Assembly: GCA_027625915.1 (NCBI GenBank)
Contig: JANTQA010000070.1
Location: 13,335,001-13,399,000 of the forward strand
DNA length: 64,000 nt
Direction: 5' to 3'
DNA from: Anaeramoeba flamelloides
Taxonomy: Eukaryota > Metamonada > Anaeramoebidae
Part shown: positions 22,151 to 34,935 of the stretch, piece by piece
Layout: every line of letters begins with the position of its first letter
How positions within the stretch are numbered: the first letter of the stretch is position 1
The notes under the pieces: model-generated
What the model was told of the DNA's origin: nothing
What the model saw: the letters and a program-made list of their open reading frames with translations, nothing else
Databases searched by the model: none
Translations under genes and position numbers: made by a program

Positions 22151-24789
22151 ATGAATATTTTTTCATATTTGGGATCTGACTCGGAGTTTCTCTTTCGATC
22201 TGAAAAAGAAACTGGTTCAAAATTAGAATTTAAATTACAAAAAGAATCAGAAAGAATCACAAAAAAAAGGCCCTTCGGCGAATTAAAGCCAAATTCTTTA
22301 ACTTTAAACACAAGTCACAAGAAAAAGAAAAAAACAAAAAAACAAATAGTGACAAAATACATAAACAAAAATAAGAATGCTATTCCAATCGAAACAGAGT
22401 TTAATAACAGAAAAAGAATAGTTTTTGAACGTAATGAATTCCAACAACAAGAAAAAAGATTACAGAAAGAGAAAAAAGAAAAAGAAAAAGAAAAAGAAAT
22501 GGAAAAAGAAAAAGAAAAAGAAATAGAAAAAGAAAAAGAAAAAGAAATAGAAAAAGAAAAAGAAATAGAAAACGAAAGCACTCAAAAAAAACAACAACAA
22601 TCAAACCTCGAGGGATTATTAAAGATCTTGAATGAGCCAGAAAAAGTCAACAAAACAAACATTAATCGACCTTTTAACAAATGTGTCTCAAGGATGTATT
22701 GGGTGTGTGACAATCGTAGTGAAATCAAAATTGATTTGGAAGTGATAATGTATTTGCTCAAAATGGGCTCTGATTGCAATTTATCAGACCCCAATGGAGA
22801 GCGTTATACTGTGTTTCAAAAGTATGTAAAGGGTATCAACGAAGTAACGGAAGAAATAGAAGAGATTTTATTATATTTGTTTCGCAAAGGAAATGCAGAT
22901 TTATTCAAAACAAATACCAAGAATAAGAATGCGTTTTATTATTTAACCAAAAAACGAAATTGCTCCAAAATCATTTGGGAAATGCTATTAAATTTTCTCA
23001 ATCTGCAAGGCATCAAATATGTGAATGTTTTGAGCCAATATGATTTGTATGACTTAGCATTCCACAAAAAGCCCACAATCCAAATTTTAACAAATAACAA
23101 TTTAGATCATTTCCCATTATTCATCTTTTCTTTACTGAAAAGGGGCGAATATAAATTGCTGTATCAAATACTGGTTGAATTTAATGAAATTGAGAAACAA
23201 AATTACCTTTTGACCTCACATTATCTCAATACGAGCGAATTAATTAATATTTCAAAAATCAACGAAAAAACAACTTTAATGAATTCCTTACATATCCTGT
23301 GTTTGATGGGGAATGGGGAAATCAACGATGATGATGATGTAAACTATTATAATAATTTCAATACATTTAGTGAGGGCGGGCAATTGATCGATAATATATT
23401 AAAATCCAAATGTATCGAAACAATCATTGTGCATAAAAAGGTTGATCCAAATTGTAAAATGATCCTTGGCTTGACGCCTCTCCATTGCCTGTGCTTACAG
23501 GGCAACCCACGAATAGAATTAATATTATTTTTAATTGAAAATGGCGCCGATGCAAATTCTGTCGACATTTTCAAATCAACGCCTTTACATTGGTACTGCA
23601 ACCAACCAAACCCAAATATTGGGATTGTTGAATTGCTCATAAAAAATGGCGCAAATATTAATTCAAAAAATAAAAATGATGAAACTGCCTTGCATTTCCT
23701 TTGCGATCGGAACAATCCCAATTATGAATCAATTAAATTTATGATCGACAATGGGGCAAATATTAACCAGAGGGGCAAAGAGAAAACTACCGCATTCCAT
23801 TGCCTCTGCGATCAGGCCAATAACCCGCCATTTAAAATCGTCAAATTAATGATCGAAAATGGTGCCAATATGAATCTGCAGGATGAAACAGGGGAAACAT
23901 CAATTCATTCCTTATTTTTAAAAATACAACCAAGTCATAAGATAATTAAATATTTAATTAGACGCGGTGCAAATATCAATATCCAATCTGCGGTTACAAA
24001 ATACTCGCCATTGCATTATCTCTGCAATAATCAAGCACTCAAATTAAAACATGAACAATACAGATTTAATAATAGTAGCACCGATGAAAACAATTATTTG
24101 CTTAGTAATAGAATGTCAAAAAAATTATTAAATTTATTAATTTCAAATAAAATTGATTTTAATTCACAAGACGTTAATTTAGATACACCATTTCATTTCC
24201 TATGTAATCAAGAAAACCCTTCATATAAAATAGTCAAAATATTTTTAGAAAATAATGCTAGCATTAATCTCCAGGGGTATTATCAACAAACCCCGTTGCA
24301 TTGGATTTGCTATCAAGATGATCTCAATTATGATATAATTGAATTATTTCTGAGAACAAATGTTAATGTTCATTTGTTGAATCAAGATAAAAAATCAATT
24401 TTGCATTATTTGTGTGGAAATAGTCATAACCCTTCAAAGCGTATAATTGAGTTGCTGATTCTTAAAGGTATAGATGTCAACATTCAAGATGTTAATTTGG
24501 ATACTTCCTTGCATTTTCTATGTAATAAAGAAAATCATTCCTTTGAATTAATAGAATTATTAATCAATAAAGGCGCTAATATAAATACACAAGGCTATTA
24601 TCAGCATGCCCCATTACATTGGATTTGCAGCCAAACAAAACCAAATATTGGGATTGTTGAATTGTTCATAAAAAGGGGTGCAGATATTAATATAAAAAAT
24701 AAAAATAATGACACCCCTCTACATTTAATTTGTCAAAAAATAAACGATTTCAATGAAAATAATGATGTTGATAGTAATATAAATACACC

Positions 24790-24863
<74 letters not shown>

Positions 24864-26296
24864 GTAATAGTAATAATAATAATGTATATATTAAAGATGA
24901 TAAAAATAAAATAAGGAAAAAATATAAAAAAATAATTAATCAAAATTTTTTTGAAATAATTAAATTGTTATTAAAAAGCAATGCCAATCTAGGATTGAAA
25001 AATAATAGCAATCAAACACCATTTCATATATTATGTAAATGTAAAAATCCAAGGTACAAAATAATTTCTTTTGTAACTCAACAGGGTATCAATTTAAACA
25101 GTCTTGATATTCAATCACAAACACCATTATTTTTATTAATTAAAAGTTCAGATAATTTGACCAATAATAAAAAACTGGAGAAATTGTATTTGTTAATTAA
25201 ATTATTCCTCGATAAGGGTGCTGCCATTACCTTACAAAATTCATTAAAAGTAACTATTTTCCATTTAATATGCAGAAATATTAATAAATATAATAAAAAA
25301 ATATATTGTGAGATCTTTTTTTTATTAATAAAAAAACTTGAAAATGATCACAAAAATAACAATAAAGATTTTTATCATTCAATTTTCCATTATATGGTAA
25401 ATAGATTCAATAATTTACCAATCGAAAAATATTCAATTCTATCAATTTTTCTTCGGAGTGGGATTGATCTTAATAAAAAAGATAAAAACAACAAAAATAA
25501 TACATTTGTACATACATATTTAAAAAAAAAAAATACACCATCAGTAAAGTTGATTGAATTTTTTATTAATAACGGGTTTGACGTTGATCTGACAAACGAT
25601 AAACTCCAAACACCTTTGCATATAATTGCAAAGAAATTTTTATATAACCATCAAAATGTTAAAAAAAGTAACTATATTGATCTAATCGCGTTATTTTTTA
25701 AATACAACGCCAAGATCAATTTACAAAATATTAAAGGCCAAACAATTTTCCACGAAATTTGCTTAAATAATAAGAATTTGCTCTATTATAAAAATTTTAT
25801 TCAAATATTGATTAATTTTAACAAAACATATTTTTTAAACATTACAAATCATTTGAACCAAACACCTTTGCATTTGTTATGTCTTACTAATCCCAAACCA
25901 GTCAAGATTATAGGTGTTTTCCTGGACAATCATGCTAATTTAAACATCCAAGATAAAAATTTAGAAACTCCCTTGCATTTATTGTGTTATACCTGTAATA
26001 GCCCAGATTTAATTCAAATTTTTATTCGAAAAGGTGCCAATGTTAATATTATTAATAAAAATAAGTTATCCCCTTTATTTATTTTATGTATAAATAACCC
26101 TATTTTGCCTTTAATTAAATTATTTCTTAAAATGGGTGCAGATGTTAATCTTGTTAATGGGCATTCACAGACAATCATGGACATTTTGCAACCAAAAAAA
26201 AAAAAACATGAAACAATAATTAATTTTTTAAGAAGAAATGGTGCAAAGCAATATCACCAATTACAAAACAATTTTGTTTTTAACAATTTTTTATAA
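22151..26296 (+). CDS. Large ankyrin-repeat protein, single exon, 1381 aa
   Basis: A single uninterrupted frame runs from ATG at 22151 to TAA. The first 150 residues are basic with a Lys-Glu run (residues about 105-140, KEKEKEKEMEKEKE). From about residue 430 to the end there are some 20 ankyrin-type repeats of the form TPLHxLC...NPxxxIVELLIxxGAxIN. They are unusual in having a consistent Cys after LH and an Asn-Pro insert in the loop. A run of more than 20 Asn (about residues 879-905) interrupts the array. A block of three repeats is duplicated with a 318-nt offset (24170 and 24488; compare DVNLDTPFHFLC with DVNLDTSLHFLC). Ankyrin arrays bind proteins; the partner is unknown. There is no membrane segment, catalytic domain or signal peptide. 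It could be a cytosolic or nuclear scaffold. Confidence 0.9.
24788..24882 (+). repeat. (AAT)n microsatellite coding for polyasparagine
   Basis: An almost pure AAT tract, with two AGT interruptions near its end, encodes the Asn run in the ankyrin protein. The opposite strand is open as poly-Ile, which is only a shadow. Confidence 0.95.
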
Positions 26297-26379
26297 TAAT
26301 ATAATTATTTATAATAATTCAATTATTTGTGCTTATCTCAAATTTATTCAAAACTTGTTTTTATTACATTACCTGAATA

Positions 26380-26620
26380 AAAAAAAATTTTTATAACATC
26401 TATATAACCTTTCTTATAACAAAATTTCCTTTTATATGATGATTTTTTCAATATTTTTTTGAAAAAATATTCTTATAACATGTTATAAATTTTTTAACAC
26501 ATTTTATAACAAACAATTATGTTATAAAAGTTTTTATTATAAAAATATTAGAACATTTTAAATGGATACAACACCTTTACAACACGTTTATAACATGTTA
26601 TAAAAAACTTTTTTTTATTA
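26380..26620. repeat. Cluster of TTATAAC/GTTATAA motifs with two 16-bp palindromes
   Basis: Just downstream of the ankyrin gene, the heptamer TTATAAC or its complement occurs about ten times in 240 bp. Two copies are arranged as the perfect palindrome TTATAACATGTTATAA (26473-26488 and 26588-26603), 115 bp apart. Such spacing could reflect a protein-binding array, a 3'-end signal or a decayed repeat. Confidence 0.55.
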
Positions 26621-28310
26621 GGGTTACCCTTTATTTTTTATTGGTTTTTTTAATTATTCAACCTGAGCAATTTTTTTTTTTTTTTTCTTTTTTTTGTTTA
26701 TTTTTTTGAATTAATAAAATTCTTAATTTGTCTATGTACTTTAAAAAAATAATAAATATAAAAAATATTAACGAAAAATATAGATATATAGATATATATA
26801 GATATATACATAGATTTAAATATCAATTAATTTAAATTTTTATTTTTATTTTTTTAAAATCCAATAATCTAACATGAAATATTTCAAAAAGAGTTTATTT
26901 GGATTTATTTCAAAAATGATTGGTATTAATGAATTGAGTTATTGTTAAGGTAAGAATAACTTTCTATTTTTCTCAAGTGAATAAATATATAAAATCAAAA
27001 TAATTTTGTACTAAAAAAAGAAGAAAATTTTTCAAATTTAAGTTTTTAAAAAGAAATAAAAGCCATGACAAACCATAAACCAATTGGAAAATAATCATTT
27101 ATTCTTATTATTGAAAAATTGTAAAATTACACTCGAAAGGTCCTTTTGCTTAAATTTACTAAAGAGGATTAAGTCCAAAATTATACATTTTTAAATTATT
27201 TAAGGAAAGGATTACCCAGATTATTTTTATGGTGAAAAAAAAAAAAACAAGAAATTGAAATGGCAAAGAAAAAAAAAATAAAAATAAAAGAAATTCAAAA
27301 AGTTTTATAGGAAACAATTAGTAAAAAATTAAAAATTAATTACGAATATTGTTTTTCATTACTAATATCCAAAAATCACAACTAGGATACTTTTGATTTG
27401 ACGAATCGATAATAAGTCATGTATGTTTATTTTGGAGATAGCTTAACTAATTTTTAGAATTTCTGATTTTCTTTTTGATCTGATTTGGTTTAAACCTTTG
27501 GTATTTTTTTTTCTTTACTTTTTCGTTTTTATTTTCAAGTAGCCCAGACTATCATGTTTCAGTGTCACAGAATTAGCAAGTAACCAAATGATCTTTTTAC
27601 TTTTAACTCTTCTTTCATAGAAAATGAAAATTCGATCTAGGAAAAAAATGCAAAAAACATAATTTAAGAATTTTTATATTTTAACAACAATTTATCATCA
27701 CAAAAGATAATTGATCGGTTTTTTTTTTTTACCTACAACCAATTGCGTTATCAAGATTTAATTATAGATATGTTAACCATATTTGTCAGATCTTTTCATT
27801 TAATGTCTAATAATTCATATTGTAAGAAAAGGTTGATTTTCGTTTGTGTAAGTTAATATAAAATTACTCGAGTCAGATCATGTACACTTCAGTTAGTTTC
27901 AAATTGAAATCATTGGATTCAGTTCTCAATTGTTAAAATGAAGTCAATTTTATTGAAAAATTAATCAAAAAATGTTCAATTTTGTTAAAATCGAATCATG
28001 AAAAAGTTTATTAATTTTGATAATGATTTTTCATTTATTTTTTCATCTCCAAACAGTTAAAATAATAAAAAGGGGAGTTTACTAAAATATTTCAAAAATG
28101 TTATTTCACCAAAATATAATGTTTATCAATAAAGATGTTTAAAAGTTTCAATTTTATACTTTAAGATTGAATTTACAAATGATCAAGAAAAATTGATGAA
28201 GTTATTGGTTTTTATTGTTGAGATTTAGTAAGGGGTAATACTTTCAAAAAAAAAAATGAAAATAATGTGTTTGGCCAAATATTATAATAAACACAATAGA
28301 AAGATATATA
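26621..28310. other. Intergenic; nothing recognised
   Basis: AT-rich spacer with a 'atatag' microsatellite near 26780-26815. No exon-like sequence or known repeat family is seen. Confidence 0.4.
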
Positions 28311-29046
28311 AGTTATTTCCAAAAAAGTGTGGCAATATTTTTTTACTTTTTGTAAAAAATCATCTTTGTTAGTGAAGATTTATTTGGTAATTGAGAATAC
28401 TAAATTAAGTTTAATATTAATACCCATTGGGTTAATGAATTGGGTATTTAATTCAAAATATGTTAGTTGAAATATTTCCAAAAAATGATAAAAAAAAAAA
28501 AATAGTATTTTTTTTGGTGAAAACAATATACGATCAATTTCAATAAAAAAGCGGAAATATGGAAAGGGAACAAATGATTTTTTAAACACGAAAACGCAGT
28601 TATATGTTTTTAATTATATTGTAAATTTTGTTGAGATTATACAAGTTATGAAAATTATTTTTTCGATCAAAAAGATAATAATAAACACCAATTTTCACAG
28701 ATAAATAATATCAGATAAAATCGAGATCAGAAATTTTATAAATTTTATTTATGCAATGCAAAACAAAGAAACAAATTGAATTATTATCAAGAATCTATAA
28801 ATGGTAGTTAATGATTTTATATATTTAAATCCTTGTTTGAAGAATGGGTTACATAAATATATTTTAAAATAAATTTTCCCCACTTTCTTGGAAATAGCGT
28901 AACACAATACTAACAAACAAATTGGATTATTTCCAGGAACCTATAAATGGTAGTTAAGGATTTTGTATGTTTAAATACTTTTTTGAAGATTGTGTTTAAT
29001 AAATATATTTGAAAATATATTTGCCCCACTTTTTTGACAATAGTTT
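28311..29046. mobile_element. Family C element with duplicated right end
   Basis: The full unit is 28311-28899 (left end AGTTATTTCCAAAAAAGTGTGGCA, right end CCCCACTTTCTTGGAAATAGCG, TA flanks). Immediately after it, about 28903-29046 repeats the terminal 140 bases ('cctataaatggtagttaaggattttgta...tgccccacttttttgacaatag'). This suggests a partial tandem duplication or a second truncated copy. No coding sequence is present. Confidence 0.75.
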
Positions 29047-30306
29047 ATATATTGTTTTGTTCGTAATAATTTTCTTTTGATCTATAATTTATAGATTGAA
29101 TTATCAAATTTTTCATATCAATAAGATAAAAATAAAAAAAAAAAAAAGATGAAAGGTAAAAGGAAAAGAAAAAAAAACAGAAAAATAATGAATAATAGGA
29201 AATTAACAAACACATTATACCAAAAAAAAAAAATAATAACCAAACTATTTTCGAATCTTAAAAGACAAGTATTTACTCTGAGATTATATTTTCAGAAAGG
29301 TGTTTTATTTTTTTATTCTATTAATTTTCAACAAACAGAATCAAAATGTTCTCCACGGTTATTCTATTATCCATAGATATAGTCATTAACAATAACTATT
29401 AGAAAGGAAAAAATTTGAAAAAAATTCTTTAACTGGACCTAATTATTATCAAAAAAAGAAATCAAAAATTAGGAGATAGATCAAGAAAGAAGAAAACAGA
29501 AGGAAAATTGGAAAAATTGTTTCCAAAAAAATAAGAAAAATTAATTACAAAATTTTTGAGAGTAATTCAAAATAAAAAAAATGCAAACAACTGATAAATT
29601 CTCATTAATTATTAAAAATTTTTACTTCAATTTCTATTTCTAAAAATATTCGGACTATTTCTTATCAAACAGTCAACGACAAAGAATATTTTGAAGAACA
29701 ACTAATTTTCTAGAGTGTTTCTTATCACTTGGCTTCATAAAATACTTTATTCAAAGGTTGAACATAATAATTTTTAAAAAGGAAAATCATGTAAAAATTG
29801 TCAAATATAAATTTTAATTTATCAGTATTTCAAACTATTTTTAAAATTCATAAAAACAATCTTTTTTGAATCGAAACAAAAACTCTTATTGCAAAAATTG
29901 GATTGTTCTATTCATATTCTAACATGAGAATAAAATGTATTTTTTTGAAAAAATTAAATATACTTTATTCCAAAAAAGTAAATTTCAAAATCTTTTTTCA
30001 TTCCAAATCTTGACAAGAATCAAAAAGAAGGTTATAATTTCCCCAAAAAAATCAAAACAGAAAAACAATTCAACCATGAACACAACATATTATTCAAAAA
30101 AATTCGATTAAAATAATAATTCAAAAATGCAAAAACTAAAAAAATAATTTTATTGAAAAAATTCTCAAATGCCTAATCTTCACGATTGTAACAAGAAAAT
30201 TAATTCTAAAAAAATATACAAAAAATAAAGGTAAAAGTTTGAAGAAATAGAAAACTAAAAAAAAAAAAAAAAGAAAAAAAAAGAAAGAAAATCTAGGAAA
30301 TATAAA
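29047..30306. other. Intergenic; nothing recognised
   Basis: AT-rich spacer. A 75-codon open frame at 29149-29376 begins in a Lys/Arg homopolymer-like run and has no protein-like domain, so it is not called. Confidence 0.4.
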
Positions 30307-30930
30307 TTAATTTTTTTTTAAGATAAATTGCAAATTTTTTCGGGTATATCTCTCAAGTTTTTGATAATGGTTTCTCTTAAAATATTCTTCAATTCCTCTT
30401 TGACTCGATTTATAATTTTTTGTCCAGTCTTTTTGAGAAGTAGTTTTTGTAGTGAGGTCTGCATATTTTGTAAAAAGAGATTTGTTGAGAATAATTTTTT
30501 TTGGGATCTTGTTCTTAAAACCAGGATCTGTGGATTCGTATATTTTTGAAAGGTTAGGACACCACCCATGGATATAATTAGGGTTATACAAGTTTAATTT
30601 TTCTAATCTCTTCCCCCAAGAAGGCTTTGGCCTTTTGTTCATAAACCCTTTGAGTTCCAATTCAGATATGATTGTTGTATCTTCTCTCTCTTTGGTATGC
30701 TTTTCTGCTGAAGAAGAACGAACAGTTTGAAGTTTTGATCTTGCTTGAACAGACAAGGAATTAATGATCTTGTTTTGATCTTTTTTGATCATCGAGATAC
30801 AATTTGTGTCTTTGAAGTCTTCTTGGGGTGGTGAGGGTTCTAAATAAGAATGTTTGTTTGGTGTACCTAATCTTAAAAGTGCTTGACAACATTGCAAAAG
30901 AATTAAGGGATCTTCAAATTGCGAATTCAT
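30307..30930 (-). CDS. Unknown basic 207-aa protein
   Basis: A single open frame ends in TAA at 30307. The start is placed at ATG 30930 (MNSQFEDPLILLQCCQALL) because the 29 upstream in-frame codons are Phe/Ser-rich and look like untranslated leader. The N-terminus has one short helix (DPLILLQCCQALLRLG). The middle is Ser/Lys-rich and probably disordered. The C-terminal half is a compact basic segment with several aromatic residues (HGWCPNLSKIYESTDPGF, KDWTKNYKSSQRGIEEYF). It has no signal peptide, membrane helix or zinc motif. No family is recognised; it could be a small nuclear, ciliary or RNA-binding protein, but nothing in the sequence decides this. It stands alone between repeat-rich spacers. 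Codon use is markedly less AT-extreme than the flanks, which supports it being real. Confidence 0.7.
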   Translation of the reverse strand: MNSQFEDPLILLQCCQALLRLGTPNKHSYLEPSPPQEDFKDTNCISMIKKDQNKIINSLSVQARSKLQTVRSSSAEKHTKEREDTTIISELELKGFMNKRPKPSWGKRLEKLNLYNPNYIHGWCPNLSKIYESTDPGFKNKIPKKIILNKSLFTKYADLTTKTTSQKDWTKNYKSSQRGIEEYFKRNHYQKLERYTRKNLQFILKKN

Positions 30931-33177
30931 TGCAATAATTACTGATTTTGGAGACAAAAATAATAATGAGTAATAGGAAAGGAAAGGAAAATGAGAGGGT
31001 ATAAAAAAAAAAAACAATAGGTATATTAGTTTGTGAAATTTTAAAGTTCAAAATCTATTACTAAAAAAATATGAAAAATAATTTGGAGAAAAAATTAATC
31101 AAAGTAATTTTGTGATTTTTTAAAAAGAAAATTTCCCAAAATTTAAGAACAGATAGAAATGCAAAATAAGAACACCCAAGAGTCAGATTGGAAATTCCAG
31201 TTAAACAAATAAATCGTTAACTTTCTTTGATTTAAAGCTTTTCTTAATAATGAATTTTTTCATCTTTCGAATTAAAAATACGTAATTTACAAATCAACAG
31301 ATTTTCGTTCAGGTGTTTGTATTTTGTTCTTCAATTGTAAATCGTAAGGTGTTTGATTAAAATTTAGTGGAAAAAAAGAAAATTCAAATCAGACAAATAA
31401 TTATCTTATTGTATTAAAGATGAAAAAAAAATTCGCTAAATTTTCTAAAATAATTTAATTGATCCGAATTAATAAGAACAAAATTACATTTAAAGTTCAT
31501 TTCTGCAATATGTAAAAATTGAGTATTAAAAGTTGAATAAAGCATCTTTTAAACTTCTCTAATGTTTTTAAGTGTTTTAGATATTCACATCAACAGTTGG
31601 TATCCTTGCAAGTGTGTATTATGATGAAAACCACTTTATTAGTTAACTCTTTTTCTTAATTGCAAATCTGAAATGGGTATTTTCCTTTTTTGTAACTTTT
31701 ATTAGATTTTAAATATTAAAAAAATAAATCAAAAAACAAGTCAAAAATATAATTGCAAAATAGAATTTGGTGAAATAAAATAATACATGATGATTGTTAA
31801 TTGAAAAATAAAAAGATCAAAATTTTTATTCGACTTTCTACAAAAAAAACCTCTCTCAAGAATGAAAACAAATCCTCAAAGTTCACAATTCTAAAAGGGT
31901 AATTAAAATTTAAGCTTCATTACATGAATTTAAATTTTGAAATTTCGCATGTTTTTTCAAAGCTTTTTTATGACAGTTGAATAAAAATTTTGTTCACTTT
32001 ATTTTATAATAAATGGTTTAAAAATGAAAATAGGAATTTTTTTTTTGCTTGAAGAATTGAGAATTGTCAGCCAGACATTGTTGAGTCCAAAAAGTTAAAT
32101 TGTTATCTTTCCGAGTGCGATTATGATAAATACAAAAGGTGGAATATTATTTTAAGCATTTGAAAATTACAAACTCTACTAATAAATATTATCTTCTAAA
32201 TTATTAGATTTGGTTGATTTTTGAAGTTGGAATTTATAGTGAGATTAAAAATTTTAAATATTTTTTTTTTACTTTGGAAAAGAAATCAAGAATATTTTTT
32301 GAGGAAAAACTATCTTTATTATTTAAATTACCTACTGTCAAAGAATATTTTTCCCAAAAAATATTGAGGTATAAAAAATAAACTCAAGACAATACCCCAA
32401 CACTCTTCAAAAATTTTATCAAAGATAAAAGGTAAATTTGAAACCTGTAAAAAAATGTTGCTTTTTTTTTTCTATTAAAATTTTGACTTTTTTGATTTTA
32501 TCTATTTCTCCAGATTTTATTTTGATTTGGGAAAAGCTGTTTTAAAGTTTTCTTTTCGTTTGTTTACAATTAACACTAAAACCCAATTGAAGTACTAATT
32601 ACTTTTTTGTTTTTTATTTGAGGTAATTATCGCTCTCTTTCAGATCTTGAAAGACCATCGCAACAATATCTGGGGTGAGAGTTAAAATGTAATACTTTAA
32701 ATAGGTAAAGGGTTTCAAAGAATTGTATATAAAAGGTAATTAAAAATATTGAAAATTTTAGTTTTTATAAATAATCAAAAACAAAACATTTAATTGATAC
32801 AGAAAACTTTTGAACAAAAAAGCAAATTGGATTTTGATTAATTTATCACTGTTTTACTTACTTTCCACTTAATCTAAAATTTTATATCAAACATTTTCCT
32901 AAATTATAACACACTTTAAGATAATTTCGATTCAATAAAAGTAATATAGTTTTGATTTTCGAACCTTTTTAATAGTAATTTTCGAATTTAGATAGTAAAA
33001 ATAAAGTAATTGGCTAACTGACAAATTTCCACTTTAAAAAAAAACTAAAACTTTAAATTTAACAAGATCTCTCAACTTAACCTGATTTAAAATCAATAAT
33101 TATCTTGAAAGTCAAAAGTGATGTCTCTACATTCTATCAGATTTGTAAAATCCTTAATAGAAACAGTATTGATATTA
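30931..33177. other. Intergenic with one coding-like patch
   Basis: This stretch is mostly poly-A/T spacer. On the minus strand 32614-32736 is a short GC-richer open frame (ends TLTPDIVAMVFQDLKESDN then YLK and TAA) without a start codon. It could be a terminal exon of an unseen gene or a gene remnant. Nothing else is recognised. Confidence 0.3.
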
Positions 33178-33343
33178 CTGGTATTTGAATTATAATTGGG
33201 AAAAAATTTGGAATTCTGGTTTCCAAATTTTTCTTTTTTACTAAAATAGATTTCAAAGAAGTGGGTTGTTATTTAAAACTCACTTTGCAAAAGAAAATAA
33301 AAATGAAGGGATTTTTTTTACCAGTTTATAATTCAAATACCAG
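33178..33343. mobile_element. Small MITE with perfect 18-bp inverted ends and TA flanks
   Basis: CTGGTATTTGAATTATAA at 33178-33195 is matched by its exact complement at 33326-33343, and TA lies directly outside both ends. At 166 bp it has no coding capacity. Only this one copy was noticed in the window. Confidence 0.8.
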
Positions 33344-34429
33344 TATATTATTTTTCATCAAACTTGTTTATTTTGTCAACCTTTAAATTTCGTATTGAAC
33401 CTTTACATTCCCGAGATTAATTTTCATTATATAACAGAAAATTTTATCAAAGTTGTAAATACGAAACATATACTGATGAATTCAAAAAAATAAATAAAAT
33501 TTTTTCAACAATTTCCATTTTATAATTTTAAAGCTTAACATTTAAAACAACACAAGAGAAAGAGTCTTTCTCTTGTCAAACCAATTTTATAAACTTTTTA
33601 AAAATTAAAAGAATAAAATATTTTAATCAAAGCTTTTGTAAGAGAAATTTTCGAAAATGGAAAGTGAAATAAATCTTTTTAGATATTTATTTGAATTTGT
33701 AAGTAATATTTATTTAATTTATTTATAAGGAACAGTTACAAGCGATCAGATTATATTTGAACATAAAATATTAATGGTTTTCTTAATTAAGGAAGTTTCC
33801 TATTAATTGCAATATATTCTCATTGCTTTTTGTTTAGATTCATTGGGTATTAACAGAATATATAAGATAATTCTGGTTTTCTCAATGAGAGTTGATTTCT
33901 GAATTTTTCAACCTTTTTATTTTTATCATTTTTTACTTTTATTATTCTTGCCTAATGAAAAAAAAATTAAAAAAAAAATTAAAAAAAGTCTTCATAACTA
34001 TATTGATTGTTTTCCCATAAAAACACCTTTTAAATTCAAACATCTCTACTTTTTAAAATATAAAAAAATTATCTATTTTTTTCACTTTTTAGAAACTTGG
34101 CTTATAATTAACACCATTGGTTAATAAAAGTTCTTTCATCATAATTATTTTCAAAGATATTTTACAATTTAAGTTTAACAATCCAATTTTCCGGGTTTCA
34201 TGGATATTTTTTTTTAATTGAATAGTAAAACAAAAATTCAAAAACAATTTTTTTCACATTTTTAAGATTATTTTATTATTTAGATTCAAAGGTATATTAA
34301 ATTTAATAATTATTTCAAATAGATAATCAATGATTTTGACTATTAAAGAATTATTTATTATTGAACATTGAAAAAAAAAATGTTTTTTTGATTTTCAAAA
34401 TGTATTTTTTCATAGGATACAAAAGAATC
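33344..34429. other. Intergenic; nothing recognised
   Basis: AT-rich spacer without open frames or repeats that could be assigned. Confidence 0.4.
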
Positions 34430-34935
34430 GAGTAAATTATATGATTGTGCTCGATTTATTTGAATTCTGGAAAACCTCAAACATTTTTCGTTAGCTTTTC
34501 TAGAACCCAAATGAATAGATTAAAATCTATATAATATTTTAAGATATTCTATAAAATTCTGGGAAAATGAAAACTTTGGTTTTCTTGGTTTTCCCGTTTA
34601 TTTGTAAAATCGATAGATTTTCGTTAGGTTTTTTTGATTTTTCTATTTATTTGGAAAATCGATAGATGTTTAAAATAAAATATCAAAACCTCAAAAAAAC
34701 CTAGAAAACTTCACAAATTAAATAGAAAACCTCAAAAAAACCTAGAACACTTCACAAATAAAATAGAAAACCTCAAAATACCTAGAAAACTTTACGTATA
34801 AAATAGAAAACCTCAAGAAAACCGCTGTTATTTTTTCCATAATTTAAAAAAATTGAGTTAAATTTTTGATTTTACTCTATTCTTTTGAATTCTGGAAAAC
34901 CTAGACACTTGACGCACCCCCAAGAACTCTTTAGG
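34430..34935. repeat. Repeat family E copy with internal minisatellite
   Basis: The right end carries the palindromic core 'aattgag...gattttact...attcttttgaattctggaaaacctag' followed by 'acacttgacg', as in the 48.6-kb copy. The left end has a related 'gaatcgagtaaa...ttgaattctggaaaacctc'. Between them lies a tandem array at 34685-34823: units of 40-42 bp with the pattern 'aaaacctcaaaaaaacctag...acttcacaaataaaatag', about 3.3 copies. Confidence 0.6.

Noticed and set aside
24725-24943. Minus-strand poly-Ile frame
   Set aside because: Complement of the (AAT)n tract in the ankyrin gene.
34685-34823. CRISPR-like array
   Set aside because: Units of 40-42 bp are contiguous without unique spacers, and this is a eukaryotic genome.
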